Of a stretch of 64,000 nucleotides of DNA, positions 23,938-32,925 are shown piece after piece (positions within the stretch are counted from its first letter, which is position 1; each line of letters begins with the position of its first letter). Under the pieces are notes generated by a model. The model was not told the origin of the DNA. It was given only the letters and a program-made list of their open reading frames with translations, and did not search any database. The translations under genes were made by a program, and so were the position numbers. This stretch comes from Pyxidicoccus parkwaysis (GTDB taxonomy: Bacteria; Myxococcota; Myxococcia; Myxococcales; Myxococcaceae): assembly GCF_017301735.1 (NCBI RefSeq), contig NZ_CP071090.1:11391001-11455000 (forward strand), in the 5' to 3' direction.

Positions 23938-25893
23938 TCATTCCTCGAAGCGGTCGAAGTAGTCGACGGCCATGAGCTCGATTCGCGAGACGATGATGGC
24001 GTTCTGGGCGTCTCCTCCGGGTTGTCTCGGCGTGCCTCGCTGTCTGTCGTTGATCTCGTAAATCTCCAGGCACATCGGGTACTGCACATCCTTCATACGC
24101 ATCTGTGTGAAGCGACCATGGACGCGCTGCTTTCCAATGTAGAACTGTCCGTAGATCTCCGTTCCTCTCGCGACCACTCCTCGAGAATCGAAGGTGGGAC
24201 GGGCCACGACCCGTCCCTCGCGGACGGTGATGAGGGAGGCAAGGGCGTCATCGGTGAGGCGGGTCTTGATGGTGCGACCAGGACCGAACCCCAGCTTCTT
24301 CATCGCCTCCACCGCTCCGGGCGGGCAGTCATCCGCTGGCGGCAGCGCCTGCTCCAGCCGTGGCGGCGTGCTCGCGCAGGCGAAGCCCGCGCATGCGGCG
24401 GCGGTGGCGGCCGTCCGTATCAGGCTGTTGGCGATGCGAGCGCGGGGTGTCTTCTCCGGGGCCTGGAGCCCGGGAGCGGGGTCGGTCTTCTTCACGGCGG
24501 CGGCTTCCTGGGGTGACGCCACCGACGGAGTGGCGACCGCGGAGGTGGGACCCACCGGTGGCGGGGACGCGGCCGTTGCAGTGTGTGAGGGCTCAGCGGG
24601 GCTGGCCAATTTCTGACCGACTGCGGTGGTCGCATTGCTGGCGACCTCCATGGTTGTGTCATTCACGGCGTTGGTGGATTGAGCCGCCAGCGCCACCAGT
24701 GCCAGGCCCAACGTCGCGAGCAGGGACCACAGCCGGCCGTGCGCGTGGATGCGTCGCGTCGGGTTCTCCACCCTGGCGTTGCTCGGCAGCGCCTGGGAAG
24801 TGGGCTTCGGCGGCGGGTTCAGCACACCGAGCAACCGTGCCCACAGCCGCAACACCTTCGCTCGCGCCACCGAGGGCGGCCGGTATGCATGCGTTGGCCA
24901 CTCCGGGCGGCGCACGCGCGGTGGACGCGCGGGGACTCCTTCCGTGGCGGGTTGCGGAGGCTCATGCCACTCGAAGAGGTTCGCGGCCCGCGCTTCGCCC
25001 GGTGTCTCGCTGAGGACCTCCGCGAGCGCCCCGTGGAGCTGGGCTCCCGTCTGGAAGCGCAGCTCGGGAGCCTTCTCCAGCAGACGGAGGATGACGGCCC
25101 CCAGCGCGGGCGGCACGCGGGGATTCACCACCGACGGCGCCAGCGGCTGCTGCGAGGCGATGGCCGCGCAGAGCACGTCCGGTGGCCACTCGGGGGAGAA
25201 GGGGTAGTGGCCGGTGAGCGCGCGGTACAGGCAGACGCCCAGCGCGTAGAGGTCATCGGTGGCGGCGCAGGTGTAGCGGACGTCGAGGCGCCGGTGGCGC
25301 TGGTGGAAGCGGATGGCCTCGGGGCTGCGCAGGTGGAGCGTGCCCGGCGGCAGCGGGCCCGTGGTGAGCGTGGGCGCGCCCACGTAGTCACCCGAGCCCA
25401 GGTCGATGAGCACCGGGTCGCCTTGCTCGGCGCGCATGAGGATGTGCTCGGGCTTGAGGTCCCGGTGCAGGACTCCGCCCGCGTGCAGCGCGTCCAGGAT
25501 GAGCGCCAGGCGGCTCGCGGCGTCCACCAGCTGCTGGAGCGTGGGATTGTGGCGGTCCGCCCAGTGGTGGAGCGCGGGGCCGGGCACCCAGTCCATGACG
25601 AAGAAGAAGTGCCCGGTGACGACGTCCGGCCAGCGCCCGCAGGCGTGGACCGCCACCACGTGCGGGTGCACGGCCTTGTCCATCAGCAGCGTGAGCTCGC
25701 GCGTCGAGCGCGGCTCGAAGGGATGGCGCGCCAGCTTGAGCGCGAAGGGACGGCCCGGGTCCTGGACGGCCTCCACCTTGTAGACGGCGCCGTAGCCGCC
25801 CGCGCCCAGCCGCTCGAGGAGGCGCCAGCAGCCGCCCACCACCGTGCCGGGCGGCAGTGACTCGGGGTTCATCTGGAGGATGGGTGGGCTCAT
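23938..25893 (-). CDS. Membrane Ser/Thr protein kinase (Hanks type)
   Basis: 651 residues from ATG 25893; ATG 25872 is also possible. Kinase domain about 20-295: Gly-rich loop GAGGYGAVYK (30-39), Lys 53 in ALKL, catalytic loop HRDLKPEH (143-150), and DLG at 164-166 in place of the usual DFG. It is followed by a Pro/Arg juxtamembrane segment, one membrane helix (about 388-405) and a large extracytoplasmic part. That part begins as a low-complexity Ala/Thr/Pro linker and has a second hydrophobic patch with Cys near 490-500. It then ends in a folded domain (PGAVEAMKKLGFGPGRTIKTRL onward). It would phosphorylate Ser/Thr in response to an envelope signal sensed by the C-terminal domain, possibly with the DUF2381 protein. 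Confidence 0.9.
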   Translation of the reverse strand: MSPPILQMNPESLPPGTVVGGCWRLLERLGAGGYGAVYKVEAVQDPGRPFALKLARHPFEPRSTRELTLLMDKAVHPHVVAVHACGRWPDVVTGHFFFVMDWVPGPALHHWADRHNPTLQQLVDAASRLALILDALHAGGVLHRDLKPEHILMRAEQGDPVLIDLGSGDYVGAPTLTTGPLPPGTLHLRSPEAIRFHQRHRRLDVRYTCAATDDLYALGVCLYRALTGHYPFSPEWPPDVLCAAIASQQPLAPSVVNPRVPPALGAVILRLLEKAPELRFQTGAQLHGALAEVLSETPGEARAANLFEWHEPPQPATEGVPARPPRVRRPEWPTHAYRPPSVARAKVLRLWARLLGVLNPPPKPTSQALPSNARVENPTRRIHAHGRLWSLLATLGLALVALAAQSTNAVNDTTMEVASNATTAVGQKLASPAEPSHTATAASPPPVGPTSAVATPSVASPQEAAAVKKTDPAPGLQAPEKTPRARIANSLIRTAATAAACAGFACASTPPRLEQALPPADDCPPGAVEAMKKLGFGPGRTIKTRLTDDALASLITVREGRVVARPTFDSRGVVARGTEIYGQFYIGKQRVHGRFTQMRMKDVQYPMCLEIYEINDRQRGTPRQPGGDAQNAIIVSRIELMAVDYFDRFEE

Positions 25894-26031
25894 GAACGTC
25901 TGAGGTCTCCTGGTATGACATCAACCTATCAGGTTGAGTGGATTTGTGGAGACCTCCCGTGTCGTGCCCTGGAGGCCCGGAGGAGGCCCGGACTCCTGTC
26001 TCCGGAGCCCCTTCCGAGGAACGCCGACACG

Positions 26032-26939
26032 ATGCTCCCCCTCCAGCGCTGGCTGTCCCCCGACGAAGCCACCCGGTACCTCCGCCCGTACGAGAGCTTC
26101 CGGAGCCGGGGGGCCATCGGGGGCATGGACGTGGACCCCCAGGTCCTGGCCTACGGGTCCGGCCAGAGCGGGGCAGGGTGTTCGCCGGCGGGCGGGTGGG
26201 CTCGCTCGCGCTGGAGAACGCCAAGGGCTCCACGTTCATCGACGGTGACTTGTACGTGGACGGGTGGCTGGAGAACCCCGGGGGCCTGGTCTTCGTCCGG
26301 GGCAACCTGGTTGCGCAGACGCTCTTCACGAGCGGCCTCCTGGTCGTCCTCGGAGAGCTGCGCGTGCGCCGGCTGTTCGGCGAGGACGAGCCGGACGGGA
26401 CGTATGTCTTCGGCGACATGCACGTGGAGAGCGCCGTCTTCTCCCACAACCACCTCATCGACGTGTGGGGGACGGCGGAGCTGGTGGCCCAGGTCCACGA
26501 CGAGGTCCACGGGCGCGAGGCCGTGGTGAGGCGGCTCGTCGAGTGGGGCGTGCTCACCGGCGTGGACCCGGAGGAGAACCTCCAGGACGTGAAGTACTCC
26601 ATCGGGAAGGTCCGGCGGGGCCTGCGCACCCTCGGGGAGCAGTGCGGGCCGCTCCCGGAGGACTGGACGGCGCGGCGGTACACGCCGAAGCCGGAGGAGA
26701 CCCCGGCGGCGGCCGAGCACCCCCCGCCCTTCCGGCCCGCCGTTCTCGTCGAGCTGGAGGGGTGGCTCGGCTCGGCGGGGCTGACCCAGCGGCAGCAGCT
26801 GGAGGAGCTGCGCACCCGCTGGCTCCCCCGGCTGGAGGACGCGTCCATCCGTCCCGGGGCGGCACGGTTGATTCGCGGGGCCATCAACTCCAAGAAGCTC
26901 GCCGGGGAGCGGGACGCCCTCCTGAAGGCGCTCGAATAG
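26032..26939 (+). pseudogene. Frameshifted gene for a protein with bactofilin-like repeats
   Basis: From ATG 26032 one frame encodes MLPLQRWLSPDEATRYLRPY, then RGAIGGMDVDPQVLAYGSGQS. The continuation (RVFAGGRVGSLALENAKGS, FIDGDLYVDGWLENPGG, LVFVRGNLVAQTLF, TYVFGDMHVES) is in a different frame ending at 26939. The break lies at the G-run 26170-26173, where one missing base would restore a single 302-residue protein. The middle part has the short strand-turn pattern of a beta-helix, as in polymer-forming or YqeB-like cytoskeletal proteins; the C-terminus is helical. Either the gene is broken or the sequence has a one-base error. Confidence 0.65.
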
Positions 26940-27048
26940 CCCGTCGCCACCTCCGGAGGGCGGGCGGGAGCCCGAGGGCTCCCCCTTGCCGGTGTCCTCC
27001 AGCGGGCGCCTGCCCGGGGGGCTCGGAAAGAAGCCGTGCATGGAGCCG

Positions 27049-27066
27049 TGTCTATGGGTATAGACA
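27049..27066. promoter_or_regulatory. 18-bp dyad just upstream of the HTH gene start
   Basis: Arms TGTCTAT (27049-27055) and ATAGACA (27060-27066) are perfect inverted repeats around GGGT, ending seven bases before ATG 27074. Its position and symmetry fit an operator, possibly for autoregulation by the small HTH protein. It covers the place where a ribosome site would be expected for that start. Confidence 0.6.
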
Positions 27067-27073
27067 GGCCCAC

Positions 27074-27304
27074 ATGTGTCCCATGGTGAAGACGGAAGAC
27101 CTCATCGACGCCCAGGGAGTGGCCGGGTTGCTGCGCCTGAGCCACGCCAACAGCGTCAGTACCTACCTGCGCCGCTACCCGGACATGCCGCGGCCGGTGC
27201 TGGATTTGGGGGCGGGACGCCCCCGGCTCTGGCTGCGCCCCCAGGTGGTGCGCTGGATGCGCGCCCGCCAATCCGAGCAGCTCAGCGTTGGAGGTGAATC
27301 ATGA
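27074..27304 (+). CDS. Small helix-turn-helix DNA-binding protein
   Basis: 76 residues from ATG 27074; ATG 27083 (MVKTEDLIDAQGVA) is an alternative. The sequence EDLIDAQGVAGLLRLSHANSVSTYLRRYPDMPRPVLDLGAG then RPRLWLRPQVVRWMRARQ is the pattern of a winged MerR/AlpA-type HTH that recognises short DNA sites. It overlaps the start of map by four bases (ATGA), so translation of the two is coupled. A dedicated regulator fused by overlap to an essential aminopeptidase gene is unusual. The dyad at 27049-27066 could be its target. Confidence 0.75.
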   Translation: MCPMVKTEDLIDAQGVAGLLRLSHANSVSTYLRRYPDMPRPVLDLGAGRPRLWLRPQVVRWMRARQSEQLSVGGES

Positions 27305-28293
27305 CCACGGCCGTTCCCCGTACGCCCCCCGCCGTCCTGCCCGGCCCGAATGACACCTGCTGGTGCGGCAGCGGCGCCAAGTACAAGAAGTGCCACCGTG
27401 GCGCGGACGCCGTGGAGGCGCGCAAGAAGGGCCCCGAGGCTCGCAAGGGCGTGCGCCCCGGAATCGTCAGTCCGCGCCGCACGGTGCCGCTGCACATCCC
27501 CCGCCCGGACTACGCGGAGACGGGCCGGCCCGGCCGCCGCACCTCCAACTCGGAAATCAACACGCCGGACGTCATCGCCCGCATGCGCCGCGCCTGCAAG
27601 GCGGCCGCCGAGGTGCTCCAGGAGGTGGCCACGCACGTGCGCCCGGGCATCACCACCGACGAGCTGGATGCGATTACGCACGAGGCGTACATCAAGCGCG
27701 GCGGCTACCCCAGCACGCTGAACTACCACAACTTCCCGAAGTCGCTCTGCACCTCGGTCAACGAGGTCGTCTGCCACGGCATCCCCGACAGCCGCGCGCT
27801 GGAGGACGGGGACATCATCAACCTGGACATCACCATCTACCTGGATGGCGTGCACGGGGACTGCTCGGCCACGTACTTCGTGGGCAACGTGGACGCGGAG
27901 AGCCAGCGGCTGGTGAAGGTGACGCGCGAGTGCCTGGACATCGGCATCGCCGCGGTGAAGCCCGGCCGGCCCATCAGCGACATCGGCCGTGCGATTGAGG
28001 ACCACGCGACGAAGAACGGCATGAGCGTGGTGCGGGCCTACTGCGGCCACGGGATTGGCGAGACGTTCCACACGTCCCTGCAGATTCCCCACTATTACGA
28101 GCCCGAATCGAACACCATCATGCAGCCCGGGATGATTTTCACGGTGGAGCCGATGATCAACCTGGGCGGGTGGGGCAGCCGGACGTGGGATGACGGGTGG
28201 ACCGCCGTCACCGCCGACGGGGCGCGCAGCGCGCAGTTCGAGCACACGCTGCTCGTCACCGACAAGGGCGCCGAAATCCTCACGGTGCCTTGA
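27301..28293 (+). CDS. map: Type I methionine aminopeptidase with SEC-C zinc motif
   Basis: 330 residues from ATG 27301, with GGAGGTGAATC upstream. It removes the N-terminal Met from new proteins. The N-terminal SEC-C-like motif CWCGSGAKYKKCHR (about 20-33), as in some longer MetAP enzymes, probably binds zinc and aids ribosome contact. The catalytic domain has Asp ligands in NLDITIYLDGVHGDCSATYF, His in CGHGIGETFHT, and Glu in FTVEPMI and QFEHTLLV. All five metal ligands are present, so it should be active. It overlaps the upstream HTH gene by four bases and the convergent transporter gene by 14 bp at the 3' end. Confidence 0.95.
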   Translation: MTTAVPRTPPAVLPGPNDTCWCGSGAKYKKCHRGADAVEARKKGPEARKGVRPGIVSPRRTVPLHIPRPDYAETGRPGRRTSNSEINTPDVIARMRRACKAAAEVLQEVATHVRPGITTDELDAITHEAYIKRGGYPSTLNYHNFPKSLCTSVNEVVCHGIPDSRALEDGDIINLDITIYLDGVHGDCSATYFVGNVDAESQRLVKVTRECLDIGIAAVKPGRPISDIGRAIEDHATKNGMSVVRAYCGHGIGETFHTSLQIPHYYEPESNTIMQPGMIFTVEPMINLGGWGSRTWDDGWTAVTADGARSAQFEHTLLVTDKGAEILTVP

Positions 28294-29203
28294 GCGGTGC
28301 GGCGCTCTCGGGCGTGGGCAGCCGTTGCACGCGGCTGCGCACGCTCCCCAGCACGCAGGCCACCACGAGCAGCGCGGCGCCCAGCGTGCCGCGCTCCACC
28401 GTCTCGCCGAGCAGCAGCACGGACCAGCCCAGCGTGAGCAGCGGCTGGAGGAGCTGAATCTGGCTGACGCGGGCCACGCCTCCGAGCGCGAGTCCCCGGT
28501 ACCAGGCGAAGAAGCCGAGGAACATGCTCACTCCGGAGACGTAGGCGAAGCCGGCCCACGCCCTGAGGCTGACGTGTGACGGCAGGCCGCTCGCGTCGAG
28601 GTTGAACACGAGGATGGGCAGCAGCACGGGCACGGACATCACCAGTGCCCAGCACAGCACGCGCCAGCCGCCGAGCTCTCGGGCCAGGGCGCCGCCCTCG
28701 GCGTAGCCCACGGCCGCGGCGGCGATGGCGAGCAGCATCAGCGCGTCTCCCGCCGTGGGCTTCCCCGCGCCCTGTGCGGCGGCGAAGGCCAGCACGGCGG
28801 CGAGGCCGGCCGCGCTCACGAGCCAGAAGGTGACGGAGGGGCGCTCGCGGGCGCGGAACACGGCCGCGACGGCGGTGGCCGCGGGCAGCAGGCCCACGAG
28901 CACCGCGCCGTGCGAGGCGGGCATGGAGCGCATGGCCACGGCGGAGAGGAGCGGGAAGCCCACCACCACGCCGCCCGCGACGAGCGCGAGCCGGGGCCAG
29001 TGGCGGCGCTCGGGGAGACGCTCGCGACGGATGGCCAGCAGGGCGCCCGCGAGCGCCGCCGCCACCACCCCACGGCCGAGTCCGACGAGGGTGCTGCCGA
29101 GCTCCGGCACGGCCGCGCGCGTGGCCGGCAGCGTGAGGCTGAAGGCGAGGACTCCGAGGGCGCCGAACAGCAGGCCCTCTCGCGTTCTGGCGGATTCCGT
29201 CAT
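28280..29203 (-). CDS. EamA/DMT-superfamily transporter
   Basis: 307 residues from ATG 29203. There are ten hydrophobic segments in two similar halves, as in drug/metabolite transporters (LLFGALGVLAFSLTLPATRAA in the first half; AWAGFAYVSGVSMFLGFFAWYRGLALGGVARVSQIQLLQPLL in the second). The second-half motif LGGVARVSQIQLLQPLLTLGW is typical of the EamA family. It would export a small metabolite across the inner membrane; the substrate is not visible. The MocR regulator at 29993 lies across from it, and such regulators often control neighbouring EamA genes. Confidence 0.88.
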   Translation of the reverse strand: MTESARTREGLLFGALGVLAFSLTLPATRAAVPELGSTLVGLGRGVVAAALAGALLAIRRERLPERRHWPRLALVAGGVVVGFPLLSAVAMRSMPASHGAVLVGLLPAATAVAAVFRARERPSVTFWLVSAAGLAAVLAFAAAQGAGKPTAGDALMLLAIAAAAVGYAEGGALARELGGWRVLCWALVMSVPVLLPILVFNLDASGLPSHVSLRAWAGFAYVSGVSMFLGFFAWYRGLALGGVARVSQIQLLQPLLTLGWSVLLLGETVERGTLGAALLVVACVLGSVRSRVQRLPTPESAAPLKAP

Positions 29204-29433
29204 CGATGGTGCTCCTTCAAGCGGGGAGGCCGTGGTGCCGGTGCGCGTGGCTGTGCGGCGCGTGGCTCGCGGGTGTCCTGGTGATGCGTGGGCCTTGGCC
29301 CGTGGGCTGTGTCGCCGGTGTGATGGGCGCCGTCTGCTTCCGGCGATATGCGGTCAGGATGCGTGTGGCTTCGAGCGGAGGCGCCACGTGGCGGTTCTGC
29401 ATCGCTGCCGCGCTGTTCGCGTCGTCGTCGCTG

Positions 29434-29796
29434 TCACGGCGTGCAAGCCTCGGGGTCATGGTGCGATGTCTCCCTCCCGGTGCCGGACGGCCACTTCGCC
29501 AGGCAGAAGCGCGCGGCGCGCAGGGCCTGCACCACCACGTGCCCGGGCGCGTCCACCTGCACGGTGTCACCCGGGCCGAGCACGTAGTCCCTCGCGTCCC
29601 CCTCACGCGTCAGCCACAGTTGCCCGTCCGCGCAGGTGAGCGCGAGGTGCTGGCCGCCGTGCAGGTGGGCGCTCCACGTGGCGCCCAGCTCCAGGCACAG
29701 TGGTCCCTCGCTCCCGTCTCCCCGCGCCCCGGGCCTCAGCCACTCCGCCAGCGCCCGCATCCAGTCGTGAATCGTGAAGGCCTGGGTCACCGTCAT
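29434..29796 (-). CDS. DUF2917 domain protein
   Basis: 120 residues from ATG 29796. The central beta-rich part matches DUF2917: LALTCADGQLWLTREGDARDYVLGPGDTVQVDAPGHVVVQALR, with the W-x-T-x-x-G-D-x-x-D-Y core. DUF2917 is a small cupin-like family of unknown function found near MocR-type regulators and transporters. The gene is on the same strand as the EamA gene and directly faces the MocR gene across the 29868-29908 dyad, so it is probably a regulated target. Confidence 0.82.
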   Translation of the reverse strand: MTVTQAFTIHDWMRALAEWLRPGARGDGSEGPLCLELGATWSAHLHGGQHLALTCADGQLWLTREGDARDYVLGPGDTVQVDAPGHVVVQALRAARFCLAKWPSGTGRETSHHDPEACTP

Positions 29797-29867
29797 CGCC
29801 GTCTCCTCCTGTCCCGCGCAACATGCGCCCGGCGGGCAGAACAGAACAGATTCAGCGGTTCATGATT

Positions 29868-29908
29868 GTGACCAGTACAGTCATGTGTAGGAGAACTGTA
29901 TCGGTCAC
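29868..29908. promoter_or_regulatory. Long inverted repeat in the DUF2917/MocR intergenic region
   Basis: Arms GTGACCAGTACAGT (29868-29881) and ACTGTATCGGTCAC (29895-29908) match in 12 of 14 positions, with a 13-bp spacer. The dyad sits between the divergent DUF2917 and MocR genes, about 72 bp from the DUF2917 start and 85 bp from the MocR start. This is where a MocR dimer would be expected to bind. No mobile or terminator context explains it. Confidence 0.65.
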
Positions 29909-29992
29909 AGTCCGGGGCAGGTGTATCTGGGCGGCGGGACGTAATCCGATTACCGATGACGGCCGTGGGGTGGCACACCCCCGGGAGGACGC

Positions 29993-31429
29993 ATGGGCGC
30001 GCTGGCACATCGACCGAAGCTGTACGAGCAGGTCGCCGAGCGGCTGGGAGATGCCATCTCGGCGGGCACGCTGCGGCCGGGAGACAGGCTGCCCTCCGTG
30101 CGGCAGCTCAGCCTCCGTGAGCGCGTGAGCATCTCCACCGTGCTCCAGGCGTACCTGCACCTGGAGTCCGTCGGCCTCATCGAGACGCGACCGCAGTCCG
30201 GCCACTACGTGCGCCGCCGCGAGCGCCCCCGCCTCGCCGAGCCCCTGGTGTCCCGGCCCGTTGCCGCCGCCACGCCCGTCACCGTCAGCGCGCTGGTCTC
30301 CCGCGTGTACCGGTCCGCGCATGACCCGCGCATCGTCCAGCTCGGCGCCGCGTGGCCAGCCCCCGAGCTGTTGCCCACCCGGCGGCTGTACCGCGAGCTC
30401 AACGCCCTCACCCGCGAGGCGGGAGACGCGGGCATCGTCTACGACCTGCCGCCCGGCTGCCCGGAGTTGCGGCAGCAGCTCGCGCGCCGCTCGCTGGACT
30501 GGGGCTGCGCGCTGTCCTCCGAGGACTTCATCACCACATGCGGCGCGTCCGAGGCCATCAACCTGTGCCTGCTCGCGGTGGCGCGCACCGGCGACACCAT
30601 CGTCATCGAGTCCCCCGCGTACTACGGCACGCTGCAGGCGATTGAGTCCCTCGGCCTACGAGCGCTGGAGATTCCGAGCAGCCCGCGCTCCGGCATGGAG
30701 CTGGACGCCCTGCAGGCCGCGCTGGAGCGCAGGCGCGTGGCCGCGGTGCTGGTAGTTCCCAGCTTCAGCAACCCGGTGGGAAGCTGCATGCCGGAGGAGA
30801 ACCGCAAGCGACTGGTGGCCATGCTCGCCGAGCGCGACGTGCCGCTCATCGAGGACGACATCTACGGAGATTTGCACTTCGGCCCGGAGCGCCCGCGCGC
30901 GTGCAAGTCATTCGACACGACGGGCAACGTGCTCTTGTGCGGCTCGTTCTCCAAGACGCTCGCCCCGGGCTTCCGCGTGGGCTACGTGGCACCGGGCCGC
31001 TTCCGCGAGCGCGTGGAGTTGCTCAAGTTCTCCCACTCCGTGGCCACCGCCACGCTGCCGCAGCTCACCATTGCGCGCTTCCTCCAGGAGGGCGGCTACG
31101 ACAGGCACCTGCGCACGCTGCGCCGCCGGCTCGCCTCGCAGGTGGAGCGCATGGTCGAGGCCGTGGCCGAGCACTTCCCCGAGGGCACGCGCGTGGCCCG
31201 CCCGTCGGGCAACTCGCTCCTGTGGGTGGAGTTGCCGCCGCGCGTGGACGCGCTGGAACTGCACGCGAAGGCGCTGGACGCGGGCATCAGCATCGCGCCC
31301 GGGCCCATCTTCTCCGCGCGGCCGGACTCGTACCGCCACTTCTTCCGGCTCAGCTGCGGCCACCCGTGGACGCCGCGAATCGAGGGCGCGGTGTCCACGC
31401 TGGGCAGCCTCGCGCGCAGCCTCGCGTGA
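29993..31429 (+). CDS. MocR/PdxR-type regulator (GntR HTH fused to aminotransferase-like domain)
   Basis: 478 residues from ATG 29993. Residues 8-75 are a GntR winged helix (LYEQVAERLGDAISAGTLRPGDRLPSVRQLS, RVSISTVLQAYLHLESVGLIETRPQSGHYVRRR). Residues about 100-470 are a class I aminotransferase fold, with the PLP Lys in CGSFSKTLAPGFRVGY and GASEAINLC, ESPAYYGTL and DDIYGDLHFG. MocR regulators bind PLP or aminated ligands and activate or repress adjacent genes. The dyad at 29868-29908 and the divergent DUF2917/EamA genes are the natural candidates for its targets. Confidence 0.93.
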   Translation: MGALAHRPKLYEQVAERLGDAISAGTLRPGDRLPSVRQLSLRERVSISTVLQAYLHLESVGLIETRPQSGHYVRRRERPRLAEPLVSRPVAAATPVTVSALVSRVYRSAHDPRIVQLGAAWPAPELLPTRRLYRELNALTREAGDAGIVYDLPPGCPELRQQLARRSLDWGCALSSEDFITTCGASEAINLCLLAVARTGDTIVIESPAYYGTLQAIESLGLRALEIPSSPRSGMELDALQAALERRRVAAVLVVPSFSNPVGSCMPEENRKRLVAMLAERDVPLIEDDIYGDLHFGPERPRACKSFDTTGNVLLCGSFSKTLAPGFRVGYVAPGRFRERVELLKFSHSVATATLPQLTIARFLQEGGYDRHLRTLRRRLASQVERMVEAVAEHFPEGTRVARPSGNSLLWVELPPRVDALELHAKALDAGISIAPGPIFSARPDSYRHFFRLSCGHPWTPRIEGAVSTLGSLARSLA

Positions 31430-31432
31430 GGC

Positions 31433-32842
31433 TCACTGCGGCCGGAGCCGGAAGAGCGTCAGCCGGTCATCCGCCGAGAGCCCGACGCTGAAGCGGAACG
31501 TCTTCGGGCCGAACGTCACGAGGTACGAGTACACGCGGTCATCGCCCAGCGTCGTGCGCTCCACGAGGACGAGCGGGCCCGGGGCCCCCAGCGGGCTCAG
31601 GTGGGCCTGGTACCTCTTCACGCCGTCCGGGAAGAAGCCCGCGCGGACGTACGCGAAGTCAGCCGGGGCGAGCGTCCCCGTGCGGGCCTTCTCCAGCAGT
31701 TCTGTGGCTCGCGCGGTGATGCGCGGCTCGCGGTCCTCGATGGGCGTGGGGGTGGGCTGGGCGAGCGCGGGGCTGACGATGGGCGCGAGACCCTCCGCGA
31801 AGCTCGAGGGAATTCCCGCCGCGGAGTTGGTCAGCACGACGATGGAGACGCCCTCGCCGAGGTAGCGGCCGAAGTAGCTGGTGAAGCCCTGCCACGCGCC
31901 GGTGTGCTGATGCAGCGGCTTTCCGGCACGCTCGTCGAACTGCCAGCCGAAGCCATACGGGTAGGTGGCACCGCTGTTGAGCGGCGCGGGTGAGAGGATT
32001 TCCTTCCAGCTCTCCGGCGTGAGAATGGCGCGGGCCTGGACGGCCGCGTCCCACGCGAGCATGTCCTTCACGGACACGTACATGGAGCCGTCCCCGGTGG
32101 TGTTGAGCGACGGGGCCACCCACTCCTGGTTCTTCAGCACGCCGTCGACGATGCGGTAGCCGGCCGCGCGGTGCGGGATGATGTCCTCCTCGTTGATGAT
32201 GCGCGCGGTCTTCATTCCGGCGGGCTTGAAGACCTTCTCGCTCAGCACGTTGCCGTAGAAGGTGCCGGCGACGCGGTTGACGATGATGCCCAGCAGCACG
32301 TAGCCGGTGTTGCTGTAGGACCAGCGCGCGCCGGGAGCAAACTCGGGTTGCAGCGCGTAGGCGAAGCGCGCGAGGTCCTCGTCGGTGTAGTCCTTCCGGT
32401 AGTCGAGCGTGCCCTCCAGGTCCGGGATTCCGGAGGTGTGGTTGAGCAGGTGGCGCACGGTGATGCCGTTCCACGACGCGGGAGCTCCGGGGAAGAACTT
32501 CGACACCGGGTCCGTCAGTGAGAGCTTCCCCGCCTCGACCTGGAGCATCACCGCCATCGCGGTGAACTGCTTTCCGAGGGAGCCCGCCTGGAAGAGGGTG
32601 TCCGGACCGGCCGGGACTTGATGCTCCAGGTTGGCGAAGCCGTAGCCCTTCGCGACGAGGACCTTGCCGTTCTTCACGATGCCGATGCCGACACCGGGGA
32701 CCTTCTGGCGCTCCATTTCCGCGCGCACGAAGGTGTCGATGCGCGCGAGGAGCGGGGCCTGGGGCGCGGCGGAGGCGCGGCTCGTGGTGAGGCAGAGCAG
32801 GAGGGCGGGGAGCAGCGTGAGACAGCGGACGAGGCAGCGCAC
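31433..32842 (-). CDS. Exported serine hydrolase (class C beta-lactamase family)
   Basis: 469 residues from ATG 32842, with a signal peptide ending near SRASAAPQ (about residue 25). Beta-lactamase/PBP-like motifs are present: SxxK in QAGSLGKQFTA, YxN in WSYSNTGYVLLG and HTG in LHQHTGAWQGF. The last 110 residues form a beta-rich domain after the catalytic part (LSPLGAPGPLVLVERTTLGDDRVYSYLVTF). The enzyme is likely periplasmic or outer-membrane-associated, hydrolysing an ester, amide or D-amino-peptide; antibiotic resistance is not implied. It is convergent with the MocR gene; the stops are four bases apart. Confidence 0.87.
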   Translation of the reverse strand: MRCLVRCLTLLPALLLCLTTSRASAAPQAPLLARIDTFVRAEMERQKVPGVGIGIVKNGKVLVAKGYGFANLEHQVPAGPDTLFQAGSLGKQFTAMAVMLQVEAGKLSLTDPVSKFFPGAPASWNGITVRHLLNHTSGIPDLEGTLDYRKDYTDEDLARFAYALQPEFAPGARWSYSNTGYVLLGIIVNRVAGTFYGNVLSEKVFKPAGMKTARIINEEDIIPHRAAGYRIVDGVLKNQEWVAPSLNTTGDGSMYVSVKDMLAWDAAVQARAILTPESWKEILSPAPLNSGATYPYGFGWQFDERAGKPLHQHTGAWQGFTSYFGRYLGEGVSIVVLTNSAAGIPSSFAEGLAPIVSPALAQPTPTPIEDREPRITARATELLEKARTGTLAPADFAYVRAGFFPDGVKRYQAHLSPLGAPGPLVLVERTTLGDDRVYSYLVTFGPKTFRFSVGLSADDRLTLFRLRPQ

Positions 32843-32925
32843 GTGAGCGACTCCTTCGGGGCGGGAGGGTCCGCACTGACGATGGAGGACATAGCGCGCT
32901 CTGTTGCGACAGGGCTACAGGAGCG

